NCBI RefSeq assembly: GCF_014042165.1
Contig: NZ_JACDZE010000001.1
Span: 704,595-768,594, forward strand
DNA: 64,000 bases
Origin: Moheibacter lacus
GTDB lineage: Bacteria > Bacteroidota > Bacteroidia > Flavobacteriales > Weeksellaceae
Direction: 5' to 3'
A program made the translations under genes and the position numbers. Below are positions 16,950 through 24,446 of this stretch, piece by piece. Below the pieces are notes generated by a model. That model did no database searches, was not told the origin of the DNA, and worked only from the letters and a program-made list of their open reading frames with translations. How positions within the stretch are numbered: position 1 is the first letter of the stretch; each line of letters starts with the position of its first letter.

Positions 16950-17720
16950 TTATGAAATCAAAGTAAACTCATCTTTATCCTTCAAAAACCCAAAATTCTT
17001 TCGGTAATCTTTTACAGTTTGAAGCGAAATTTCTGTTTGCAATAAATGTTTGTTTTTGATTTTGGGTTTTAATTCCGTTCCAATTGGATCAAAAACTTTG
17101 GAATTTCCATTGTACACCAAATCGTAATCATCTGTCCCGATTCGGTTTACACCGATCGTATACGCCATATTTTCAATCGCTCGAGCTTTTAAAAGTGCTT
17201 TCCAAGGCTCTACCCGAACGGCAGGCCAATTGGCCACGCAAATAAGCGCATCATAATCATCCGTATTTCTACACCAAACCGGAAAACGTACATCATAACA
17301 AGTAATCAGCCGGAATTTCCAACCTCGAAATTCAACAGAAACGATTTCATTTCCGGAGGAATATGCTTCCGTTTCTTTTCCATATCCAAACAAATGTTTT
17401 TTATCGTAAACCGTTGTATTTTCTGGCGTCACAAAATAGAATCGGTTGTAAAACTTTCCATTTTCTATGGTCGAAATACTTCCAGATACTGCGCAATTTC
17501 CTTTTTCAGCAACGGATTTCATCCATTGATAAGATTTCCCAAATGGCTTTTCTGCGATTTGTTTGACGTTCATGGAAAAACCGGTGGTAAACATTTCGGG
17601 AAGAATGATGAGATCGGATTGATGGTTTTCCAGCAAATCATCCAGGAATTCAAGATTGGCTTGTGGATTTTCCCATTCGATATCATATTGAGCTAAACTG
17701 ATTTTGAGGAATTCTTTCAT
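16950..17720 (-). CDS. Nitrilase-family omega-amidase (Nit2/YafV-like)
   Basis: Carbon-nitrogen hydrolase of 256 residues with the Glu-Lys-Cys triad: [10 protein letters not shown] (Glu), YDKKHLF (Lys) and ITCYDVRFP (Cys). Length, GNCAVSGS and [10 protein letters not shown] resemble YafV/Nit2, which hydrolyse alpha-ketoglutaramate or deaminated glutathione as metabolite repair. The exact substrate is not fixed by sequence. It is transcribed alone or with lepA downstream after a 73-base gap. Confidence 0.88.
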   Translation of the reverse strand: MKEFLKISLAQYDIEWENPQANLEFLDDLLENHQSDLIILPEMFTTGFSMNVKQIAEKPFGKSYQWMKSVAEKGNCAVSGSISTIENGKFYNRFYFVTPENTTVYDKKHLFGYGKETEAYSSGNEIVSVEFRGWKFRLITCYDVRFPVWCRNTDDYDALICVANWPAVRVEPWKALLKARAIENMAYTIGVNRIGTDDYDLVYNGNSKVFDPIGTELKPKIKNKHLLQTEISLQTVKDYRKNFGFLKDKDEFTLIS

Positions 17721-17769
17721 TTAGTCGTAAATGTAAGAAGACTTGGATGGAATTAAAAATGAAAGGAAT

Positions 17770-18429
17770 TTATTTAACCGGAATGATTTTTCGGTCCAAT
17801 TTATCATTGGAACATTCCCAAATCAAATAATAGCCTAAAATGGCAAAAAACAAACCGAGCATGCTTCCACCGATGGTATCAATCACGAAATGTTTAGAGA
17901 GATAAACTCTACCTATCGCAACCAATCCCATTAAAAAACAAATCACGACTTGTAACCATTTGTTTTTTGCTTGTAAACATAGATAGAAACACAGAATCAC
18001 AGCCAAAACGGTATGACCTGATGGAAAAGTATATGGAATCTGAGATTCAACTCCTTCCACTAATCTCAATTGAACTTGCTTCAATTCAAAATAGTGCGTG
18101 GGTCTATGACCATGAACAAATAAACTTCTCTTGATCAATGAACTGGCGATACTTGACACCAAAGCGGTTCCACCTAAAAACAAAAAATGTCGCCAATTTT
18201 TTTTCCAAATAATAAACAATAAGGTAACGATCAGAACATAAGTTGTCGCTACATCAGTATAATACTTGAAAAATAAGTCTAAAAAACGCGCGTGGAAATG
18301 CTGATTAAAATAAATATGGAGCTCATCTTTCCCGAAATAGGAGATAGCCAAAAGCCCCGTGAAATTGATCACAAAAAAAATCAAAAAGAATGGCCACTGC
18401 CCTCTCAATAAATCTTTCTTCGGCTCCAT
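17770..18429 (-). CDS. PAP2-family membrane phosphatase
   Basis: Integral membrane acid phosphatase of 219 residues with about five or six membrane helices. The three signature motifs are present: KRSLFVHGHRP (C1), PYTFPSGHT (C2) and RVYLSKHFVIDTIGGS (C3, nucleophile His). Family members dephosphorylate undecaprenyl pyrophosphate, phosphatidylglycerol phosphate or lipid A; which one applies here cannot be told. It stands alone between the amidase and RNase G genes on the same strand. Confidence 0.88.
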   Translation of the reverse strand: MEPKKDLLRGQWPFFLIFFVINFTGLLAISYFGKDELHIYFNQHFHARFLDLFFKYYTDVATTYVLIVTLLFIIWKKNWRHFLFLGGTALVSSIASSLIKRSLFVHGHRPTHYFELKQVQLRLVEGVESQIPYTFPSGHTVLAVILCFYLCLQAKNKWLQVVICFLMGLVAIGRVYLSKHFVIDTIGGSMLGLFFAILGYYLIWECSNDKLDRKIIPVK

Positions 18430-18503
18430 TTTAAATTTGTGGCAAATTAACTGAAAAAATAATTCACATTGAAATTAAATACTGGTTTTTATAGAATTTA
18501 GTT

Positions 18504-20081
18504 TCAGTTGGACTCGTTAAACAGGGTATTATTCTTATTTAAGAAATTGAATTGCAAATATTTATAAGAGTCTCTCGGGACAATTTTTATCCATTTTTTA
18601 AACTTAATGTACCATTTTTGACGTATGCTTGGGATTCCTTTCGTGAGATAAGCAGCCACAAACGGATGTACATGCAGAGAAATGTCATTGGCTTTTTTCC
18701 CTTTTGTCTCGATGATGTTCCGTAAAATCTGTTCCATTTTCTCAATTAAAAGAATCGGAGCTTCTACTTCTTCATTTAGCGCGTTTGGATTTTCTTCAGT
18801 TGTGATGATATTCAATTCGGGACGAACTCTTTGTCTGGTAATTTGAATCAACCCAAATTTACTCGGCGGTAATATTTTATGTTTGGCTCTGTCTTTCTGC
18901 ATTTCCGTACGCAGATGTTCATACAGAGCTTTTTTGTTTTCGTTATTGGTCATATCGATGAAATCCACTACGATGATTCCACCCATATCGCGCAATCTTA
19001 ATTGTCTGGCTACTTCTGAAGCCGCTATTTTATTGACTGCAAGTGCAGATTCCTCTTGGTTATTTGAGCTACGTGAAATATTTCCGGAATTTACGTCGAT
19101 CACATGAAGGGCTTCCGTATGTTCAATGACCAAATAAGCACCTTTTGACTGCGGAATGGTAACGTTTTTCCCAAATGAAAATTTGATTTGGCGTTCGATT
19201 CCCATTCTTTCAAAAAGGGGCACTTCCCCATCTGTAGAAACTTTTATAATTCCTGATTTCCCGGGCGCGATGATGTTGAGATATTCGGTCATATCCTCCG
19301 CCAAATCATCATCATCAACGGTAATTTTGACAAAATCCTCATTGAAATTATCTCTTAAAATGGCAGAAGCTCTGTCCATTTCGTTTAATAATTTCATGGG
19401 GACTACTTTTTTCTGGATGTTTTTAAAGACCACTTGCCATTTGTTCATCAAATAATTCAAATCGGCATGCAGTTCCGCTACTTTTTTCCCTTCGGCAACG
19501 GTTCTGATGATGATCCCAAAACCTTCCGGTTTGATGCTTTCTACCAATGCGACCAATCGATCTTTCTCCGCTTTGGATTTAATTTTTTGAGAAACCGAAA
19601 CCTTATCGGAAAACGGCGTTAAAATTAAAAACCTTCCGGCGATGGAAATTTCAGATGTGATTCTCGGCCCTTTTGTATGGATGGGCTCTTTGGTAATTTG
19701 GATGACAATACTGTCTCCGGCAGAAAGAACTTGATCGATAGTACCATCCTTTTTGATCATTTCTTCTTTGCGAAATGATTTCAAATTGGGAGATTTGAAC
19801 TTTCCACTGCTAACGAGCTGTGTATAGGTTTTTAAGGATTTCACATGAGGCCCCAGGTCATGGTAATGCAAAAATGCGTCCTTGGAATATCCAATATCCA
19901 CAAATGCAGCATTTAAACTGGGTGCCAATTTTTTGACTTTACCCAAATACATATCTCCTACAGCAAAATTCAGATCCACATTTTCTTGATGGAGTTCCAT
20001 AAGCCTTCCATCTTCCAACATGGCAATTTGGACAAAATCCTCACCGGTAGATACTACTAATTCTTTATTCAATTGGTTCAA
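18504..20081 (-). CDS. rng: Ribonuclease G/E family
   Basis: Endoribonuclease of 525 residues with N-terminal S1 domain (VGDMYLGKVKKLAPSLNAAFVDIGYSKDAFL), RNase H-like/5'-sensor region, and DNase I-like catalytic part with the metal-binding aspartates in HVIDVNSG and GGIIVVDFIDM. The zinc-link CPxCxG motif of E. coli RNase G/E is absent: ITRQRVRPELNIITTEENPN runs straight on. The protein lacks an RNase E-type scaffold tail. The likely start is TTG at 20081; no ATG is near. A perfect 11-bp hairpin lies 32 bases upstream, after the 30-residue ribosomal-type gene. It matures rRNA and decays mRNA. Confidence 0.92.
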   Translation of the reverse strand: MNQLNKELVVSTGEDFVQIAMLEDGRLMELHQENVDLNFAVGDMYLGKVKKLAPSLNAAFVDIGYSKDAFLHYHDLGPHVKSLKTYTQLVSSGKFKSPNLKSFRKEEMIKKDGTIDQVLSAGDSIVIQITKEPIHTKGPRITSEISIAGRFLILTPFSDKVSVSQKIKSKAEKDRLVALVESIKPEGFGIIIRTVAEGKKVAELHADLNYLMNKWQVVFKNIQKKVVPMKLLNEMDRASAILRDNFNEDFVKITVDDDDLAEDMTEYLNIIAPGKSGIIKVSTDGEVPLFERMGIERQIKFSFGKNVTIPQSKGAYLVIEHTEALHVIDVNSGNISRSSNNQEESALAVNKIAASEVARQLRLRDMGGIIVVDFIDMTNNENKKALYEHLRTEMQKDRAKHKILPPSKFGLIQITRQRVRPELNIITTEENPNALNEEVEAPILLIEKMEQILRNIIETKGKKANDISLHVHPFVAAYLTKGIPSIRQKWYIKFKKWIKIVPRDSYKYLQFNFLNKNNTLFNESN

Positions 20082-20112
20082 TTAAATGAATACTAACAAA
20101 CAACAAAAGCAC

Positions 20113-20138
20113 TTTCCAAAATCCAATGATTTTGGAAA
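20113..20138 (-). promoter_or_regulatory. 11-bp perfect hairpin before RNase G
   Basis: TTTCCAAAATC / GATTTTGGAAA with loop CAAT, between the microprotein stop and the rng start. Only a broken T tract follows on the minus strand, so it could be an attenuator, a weak terminator or a processing site. Confidence 0.6.
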
Positions 20139-20165
20139 ATGCCGGTACTTTACTTATTAAACAGA

Positions 20166-20258
20166 TTACTTTTTCTTTTTGTGTCTGTTCAATCTACGTC
20201 TTTTCTTACGTTTGTGCGTTGCTACCTTATGTCTTTTTCTTTTTTTTCCGCTTGGCAT
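20166..20258 (-). CDS. 30-residue COX24/bS22-type ribosomal microprotein
   Basis: Thirty residues beginning MPSGKKRKRHKVATH and ending RLNRHKKKK, with over half Lys/Arg/His. This exact small protein is conserved across Bacteroidota and is annotated as an AURKAIP1/COX24-domain protein, related to mitochondrial mS38 and actinobacterial bS22. It lies 9 bases downstream of HU and is clearly co-transcribed with it, with RNase G after it. A ribosomal small-subunit role is inferred from the homology. Confidence 0.88.
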   Translation of the reverse strand: MPSGKKRKRHKVATHKRKKRRRLNRHKKKK

Positions 20259-20267
20259 AATCTTATC

Positions 20268-20558
20268 TTATTTTACTTTAACTTTCGTTTTTACACTCTC
20301 TACAAATGTTTTGGCTGGTTTAAATGCCGGTACATGGTGGGCTGGGATTACAATAGAAGTTCCTTTTGAGATATTGCGCCCTGTTTTGGCCGCTCTTTTT
20401 TTGATCGTAAAAGATCCAAACCCTCTTAAATAAACATTCTCTCCTGTTTCTAAAGAGTTTTTCACCTCCTCCATGAAATGTTCTACCACCTTTTGAGTTT
20501 CATTCTTCTCTAAACCTAATTTAGTAGAAATGTTGCTCACAATTTCTGCTTTCGTCAT
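20268..20558 (-). CDS. HU/IHF-family DNA-binding protein
   Basis: Nucleoid protein of 96 residues that bends DNA as a dimer. The start is ATG 20558 (MTKAEIVSNIS); an in-frame start 12 codons earlier gives a non-conserved extension. The HU signature is YLRGFGSFTIKKRAAKTGRN, with the DNA-intercalating arm containing IVIPAHHVPAFKPAK. It is the first gene of the HU-microprotein-(RNase G) series and probably has a leader of about 130 bases from the promoter box at 20694-20701. Confidence 0.93.
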   Translation of the reverse strand: MTKAEIVSNISTKLGLEKNETQKVVEHFMEEVKNSLETGENVYLRGFGSFTIKKRAAKTGRNISKGTSIVIPAHHVPAFKPAKTFVESVKTKVKVK

Positions 20559-20693
20559 GATTAAATATATTTTGTTGCTAAATTTGCTACCCAAAAAACC
20601 AAATAAATCCTTTAAAATTCAGACTATTAATGGCGCAAATCGAACCAAAAATAAGTTCTAAATAAAATTTATTCAGTTAATTAGAAACGGGTG

Positions 20694-20701
20694 CAAATAT
20701 A
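20694..20701 (-). promoter_or_regulatory. -7 box TATATTTG for the HU operon
   Basis: Reverse-strand exact TAnnTTTG match; it would give HU a leader of about 130 bases. It lies within 10 bases of the divergent mutY start. Confidence 0.5.
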
Positions 20702-20707
20702 ACATTT

Positions 20708-21769
20708 GTGGTAAAACAAAAAAAGAATTCTGATCATATTTATCATTTTAACTCCTTGATATTGATTTGGTTTGATAAAAACAAACGAAATCTGCCCTGG
20801 AGAGCTCAGTCAGATCCTTATAAAATTTGGCTTTCTGAAATCATTTTACAACAAACCCGTGTCGCGCAAGGAACAGATTATTATTTGAAATTCACTCAGC
20901 AATTCCCTAGCATTCAAGATTTAGCAACTGCATCTGAACAAGAAGTGCTGCGATTATGGCAAGGACTTGGTTATTATTCTCGAGCCCGAAATCTTCATTT
21001 TACCGCCAAATGGATCACTCAAGAATTTCATGGTGTTTTTCCGTCAACTTTTAAAGATTTAATCAAACTAAAAGGAGTAGGTGATTATACGGCTGCTGCC
21101 ATTGCGTCCATTGCATTTCACGAGGCCGTCCCGGCAATCGATGGAAATGCTTTCCGGGTTTTTGCAAGATACTTTAATATCGATCTGGACATTTCAATTC
21201 CGAAAACCAAAAAATATTTCTTTGAGCTAGGAAAAGAAATCATCGACCCTGATCGTCCCGGAGATTTCAACCAAGCCGTTATGGAATTGGGTGCGACGAT
21301 TTGTTTGCCCAAAAATCCAAAATGTGAAATCTGTCCTGTAAATGAATCTTGTGAAGGTTTGGCTAGAAAAACAGTCGATCAACTTCCCGTAAAATCAAAA
21401 AAAGTAAAGGTAACACATCGGTTTTTTCATTTTTTGGAAATTACTGATGGAAAAAATTATTTGATGGTGAAACGCGTGAAAAAAGATGTCTGGCTAAATC
21501 TTTTTACTTTCCCTATGATCGAAACCTCTGACACGGAACTTTTAATTTCAGACGCGGAATTATCAGAAATTCCTTTTCAAAAAACCCATGAGATGCGTCA
21601 TCTCCTTACGCACCAAAGATTGCACATCTTTTTTTGGCGTGCCAAAATAAATCAGAAGCAATTCATTTCACTTTCCAATTCTTTAAAAACAGAAATTTAT
21701 AGGGCAGAAGATTTAAATGAGTTGCCGCTTCCTAAACCCATGGAAAAATATTTGGATTTGAAAATATAA
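20708..21769 (+). CDS. mutY: A/G-specific adenine glycosylase MutY
   Basis: Removes adenine mispaired with 8-oxoguanine. The 353-residue protein has RNLPWR, the catalytic Glu in LSEIILQQTRV, the helix-hairpin-helix LKGVGDYTAAAIASIAF, the catalytic Asp in VPAIDGN, and the 4Fe-4S ligands CLPKNPKCEICPVNESC. The C-terminal NUDIX-like domain (FLEITDG...HLLTHQRLHIFFW) recognises 8-oxoG. The GTG start at 20708 sits on top of a near -7 box (AACATTTG), so translation may instead begin at a TTG about 16 codons later. It heads the mutY-ssb-gldD cluster typical of flavobacteria. Confidence 0.95.
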   Translation: MVKQKKNSDHIYHFNSLILIWFDKNKRNLPWRAQSDPYKIWLSEIILQQTRVAQGTDYYLKFTQQFPSIQDLATASEQEVLRLWQGLGYYSRARNLHFTAKWITQEFHGVFPSTFKDLIKLKGVGDYTAAAIASIAFHEAVPAIDGNAFRVFARYFNIDLDISIPKTKKYFFELGKEIIDPDRPGDFNQAVMELGATICLPKNPKCEICPVNESCEGLARKTVDQLPVKSKKVKVTHRFFHFLEITDGKNYLMVKRVKKDVWLNLFTFPMIETSDTELLISDAELSEIPFQKTHEMRHLLTHQRLHIFFWRAKINQKQFISLSNSLKTEIYRAEDLNELPLPKPMEKYLDLKI

Positions 21770-21791
21770 ATCTACCCTCTTCGTTATTTTG

Positions 21792-21799
21792 TATATTTG
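21792..21799 (+). promoter_or_regulatory. -7 box TATATTTG for ssb
   Basis: Exact TAnnTTTG match 21 bases before the ssb ATG. It excludes the in-frame TTG at 21797 as the start. Confidence 0.65.
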
Positions 21800-21820
21800 A
21801 ATGAAGAAAAAACAAGAACC

Positions 21821-22264
21821 ATGAATGGAACGCTCAATAAGGTAATATTAATAGGGAATGTAGGCGATGATGTGAAAATCCATCAATTTGATGACCAAAA
21901 TAAAATCGGCAGATTTCCACTAGCAACCAGTGAAACCTATACTTCAAGAGATTCCGGTGAAAAGATAACCCAAACGGAATGGCATTATATCGTCGTGAGA
22001 AATAAGTTGGCCGAAATCTTCGAGAAATATGTAAAAAAAGGAGATAAATTGTATTTAGAAGGAAAATTAAAAACCAGAAAATGGCAAGACCAAAACAACC
22101 AAGATCGCTATACCACCGAGATCCATGTCAATGAATTTACTTTTTTAACGCCAAAAGGATCTGAATCAAACGCTTCTTCTGACTATTCCAACCAAAGTTA
22201 TACTCCACAAAAAGAAGAACCATCAACCGAGGCGAATGAAGAGCCGGATGATTTGCCTTTCTAA
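21821..22264 (+). CDS. ssb: Single-stranded DNA-binding protein
   Basis: Protein of 147 residues. The OB fold begins MNGTLNKVILIGNVGDDVKI and continues with GRFPLATSETY, TEWHYIVVRNKLAEI and GDKLYLEGKLKTRKWQD. An unstructured Ser/Gln/Glu-rich tail ends with the acidic tip EEPDDLPF, the docking site for partner proteins. Its start is placed after its own promoter box. gldD begins 18 bases downstream. Confidence 0.95.
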   Translation: MNGTLNKVILIGNVGDDVKIHQFDDQNKIGRFPLATSETYTSRDSGEKITQTEWHYIVVRNKLAEIFEKYVKKGDKLYLEGKLKTRKWQDQNNQDRYTTEIHVNEFTFLTPKGSESNASSDYSNQSYTPQKEEPSTEANEEPDDLPF

Positions 22265-22282
22265 TCCTGATTTTTGAATTTT

Positions 22283-22840
22283 ATGAAATATTTTATCGCT
22301 CTTTTAGGCCTATTGACGTTTCTGGCTTGTAAAGATGATTATACCATCAAACCCATTGGTCATGTCCGTTTGGAATATCCAGAACCAAACTATAAATCAT
22401 TTATATCTGATTGTGATTTTACATTTGAATATTCTGATTTAGCAGAAAAAAGAGACAAGGAAAATCCTTGTTGGTTTGTTTTGCATTATCCCGATATGAA
22501 GGCCAATATTTATTTGACTTATTTTCCGATCCAAAGTCAAGAAGATTTAGCGATTAAGATCAAAGACAGTGAAAAATTGGTACAGGAACAAACGGTAAAA
22601 GCGAGTTATATCGCGCCGAGAGAATTTATTTTTGAAAAAAAGAAAGTCTATGGAACCCTGTTCGAACTGGGCGGCGAGTCGGCCATCAATCTACAATTTC
22701 ATGCGACTGATAGTCTGAAAAACCTCATCAGTGGCTCGGTTTACTTCTCTACGCCACCACAATATGATTCACTCCAGCCTGCCATACAATACATGAAAAA
22801 AGATGTGATGCACCTGATCGAAACACTGGAATGGAAATAG
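22283..22840 (+). CDS. gldD: Gliding motility lipoprotein GldD
   Basis: Lipoprotein of 185 residues; the signal ends FLAC (Cys16). I place the start at ATG 22283 rather than the TTG three codons earlier. The conserved GldD features PIGHVRLEYPEPNYKSF, CDFTFEYSD, PCWFVLHYPDMKANIYLTYF and the C-terminal SVYFSTPPQYDSLQPAIQYMKKDVMHLIETL are present. GldD supports gliding and T9SS-related functions in Flavobacterium. In F. johnsoniae gldE sits next to gldD; here ssb is directly adjacent and gldE is missing from the locus. Confidence 0.92.
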   Translation: MKYFIALLGLLTFLACKDDYTIKPIGHVRLEYPEPNYKSFISDCDFTFEYSDLAEKRDKENPCWFVLHYPDMKANIYLTYFPIQSQEDLAIKIKDSEKLVQEQTVKASYIAPREFIFEKKKVYGTLFELGGESAINLQFHATDSLKNLISGSVYFSTPPQYDSLQPAIQYMKKDVMHLIETLEWK

Positions 22841-22862
22841 TTTCCAAACCGATGATTTATTG

Positions 22863-22870
22863 TACTTTTG
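22863..22870 (+). promoter_or_regulatory. -7 box TACTTTTG for rseP
   Basis: Exact TAnnTTTG match 24 bases before the rseP ATG. Confidence 0.6.
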
Positions 22871-22894
22871 CCAATCAAAAATTATTACTGATTA

Positions 22895-24235
22895 ATGGAA
22901 ATTTTAGTAAAACTGGGACAGATGATCTTGATGCTGTCCATTTTAGTTACACTTCACGAATTAGGTCACTTTATACCCGCCAAATACTTTAAAACCAAAG
23001 TCGAGAAATTTTATTTGTTTTTCGATCCTTGGTTTTCAATATTTAAAAAGAAAATTGGTGAAACAACTTATGGAATCGGATGGTTGCCGATGGGTGGTTA
23101 TGTGAAAATCGCCGGAATGATCGACGAAAGCATGGATACAGATCAAATGAAATCCGAACCTAAACCTTGGGAATTCAGAAGTAAACCAGCTTGGCAAAGA
23201 TTAATCATCATGTTGGGTGGAATCACGGTGAACGTATTATTAGCATGGTTGATTTATGCCATCATGTTTACGACCAATGGCATTTCTTATTTGTCGCTCG
23301 ACAAAGCTCAAGCGCAAAATGGATTGGAATTCAGTCAATTAGGAAAAGAAATTGGATTTCAAGATGGTGACAAAATCATCAGTGTAGACGGAAAGAAACA
23401 AGATAATTTCAGAAGATTGACACTGGATGTCATGCTAAGTGAAGAAATCGTAGTAGACCGAAATGGTGAAAACGTAAAACTACGCATAAAAGACGAACAA
23501 ATCAAAGAAATCCTTTCCAAAGAAGGACGGGACAATTTTGTTTACCCAAAAACTGAGGGAATCATAGTAGGACAAATCGTTCCAGGACAAGATGCTGAAA
23601 AGGCCGGACTTAAATCTGGCGATAAAATTTTGGCATTTTCAGGACAACCTGTCAATGTATTTACGGTTCAGGAAACTTTGGAAAAGTTTAAAAATTCAGA
23701 TGTGAATTTGACCGTAGAAAGAAACAACAGAAAAGAATTGGTCAAATTATCTGTTCCAGATTCTGCTAAAATCGGAATCGGTTTTGGTGCAAATATTCCG
23801 GAATCCATGGTTGTTCATAAAGAATTTAACTTCTTCAGCGCAATACCTGAAGCGATCAAAGAATCTTTCACTATCTTAAATTACAACATCAAAAACCTAA
23901 AACTCATCATCAAACCCAAAACCGAAGCTTACAAACAAGTTGCGGGACCTATCGGAATTGCACGTCAGTTGCCTTCTACTTGGGACTGGAATTTCTTTTG
24001 GAGTTTTACGGCGATGTTTTCCATGTGGTTGGCCTTTGTGAACTTACTTCCGATTCCCGGTTTAGATGGTGGTCATGCGCTTTTCACCATTGCAGAAATG
24101 GTTACGGGAAGAACTTTAGGAGATAAAGCGATGGGAATTGTTCAAACAATCGGGATGGTTATCCTATTGAGTTTGATGGCGTTAATCTTCGGGAAAGATA
24201 TTTATGATTGGATAATGGATAAATTTGTGTTTTAA
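22895..24235 (+). CDS. rseP: Site-2 protease RseP
   Basis: Inner-membrane zinc protease of 446 residues that cuts within membrane helices of anti-sigma factors and leftover signal peptides. The zinc motif HELGH lies in the first helix, followed by WLPMGGYVKIAGM. Two PDZ-like regions are in the middle (LGKEIGFQDGDKIISVDGK and QDAEKAGLKSGDKILAFSG). The third metal ligand is in NLLPIPGLDGGHALF near the C-terminus. It has its own promoter box and is the last protein gene before tRNA-Asn. Confidence 0.95.
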   Translation: MEILVKLGQMILMLSILVTLHELGHFIPAKYFKTKVEKFYLFFDPWFSIFKKKIGETTYGIGWLPMGGYVKIAGMIDESMDTDQMKSEPKPWEFRSKPAWQRLIIMLGGITVNVLLAWLIYAIMFTTNGISYLSLDKAQAQNGLEFSQLGKEIGFQDGDKIISVDGKKQDNFRRLTLDVMLSEEIVVDRNGENVKLRIKDEQIKEILSKEGRDNFVYPKTEGIIVGQIVPGQDAEKAGLKSGDKILAFSGQPVNVFTVQETLEKFKNSDVNLTVERNNRKELVKLSVPDSAKIGIGFGANIPESMVVHKEFNFFSAIPEAIKESFTILNYNIKNLKLIIKPKTEAYKQVAGPIGIARQLPSTWDWNFFWSFTAMFSMWLAFVNLLPIPGLDGGHALFTIAEMVTGRTLGDKAMGIVQTIGMVILLSLMALIFGKDIYDWIMDKFVF

Positions 24236-24262
24236 AATTTGGTTGATTCAAATAAAACACAT

Positions 24263-24270
24263 TATATTTG
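24263..24270 (+). promoter_or_regulatory. -7 box TATATTTG for tRNA-Asn
   Basis: Exact TAnnTTTG match 19 bases before the mature tRNA 5' end. Confidence 0.6.
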
Positions 24271-24289
24271 CCGTCCAATTAGGAAACAC

Positions 24290-24363
24290 TCCTCCTTAGC
24301 TCAGTTGGTTAGAGCATCTGACTGTTAATCAGAGGGTCCTTGGTTCGAGCCCAAGAGGGGGAG
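24290..24363 (+). tRNA. tRNA-Asn (GTT)
   Basis: 74-base cloverleaf: acceptor TCCTCCT / AGGGGGA (one G-U), D arm GCTC / GAGC, anticodon arm TCTGA-CTGTTAA-TCAGA with anticodon GTT at 24324-24326, and T arm CTTGG-TTCGAGC-CCAAG. The discriminator is G; CCA is not fully encoded. Confidence 0.97.
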
Positions 24364-24372
24364 CAAAACAAC

Positions 24373-24403
24373 AACCACTTATAGAAATGTAGGTGGTTTT
24401 TTT
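24373..24403 (+). terminator. Intrinsic terminator after tRNA-Asn
   Basis: AACCACTTAT / ATGTAGGTGGTT hairpin followed by TTTTTTTG. Confidence 0.75.
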
Positions 24404-24446
24404 GTGGAGAAAATTCTACTTAAATTGGGTCAAACTTCTCATTATC

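Noticed and set aside
24393-24446. Upstream start for the sheath gene
   Set aside because: It falls inside the tRNA terminator hairpin and gives a hydrophobic extension absent from sheath proteins.
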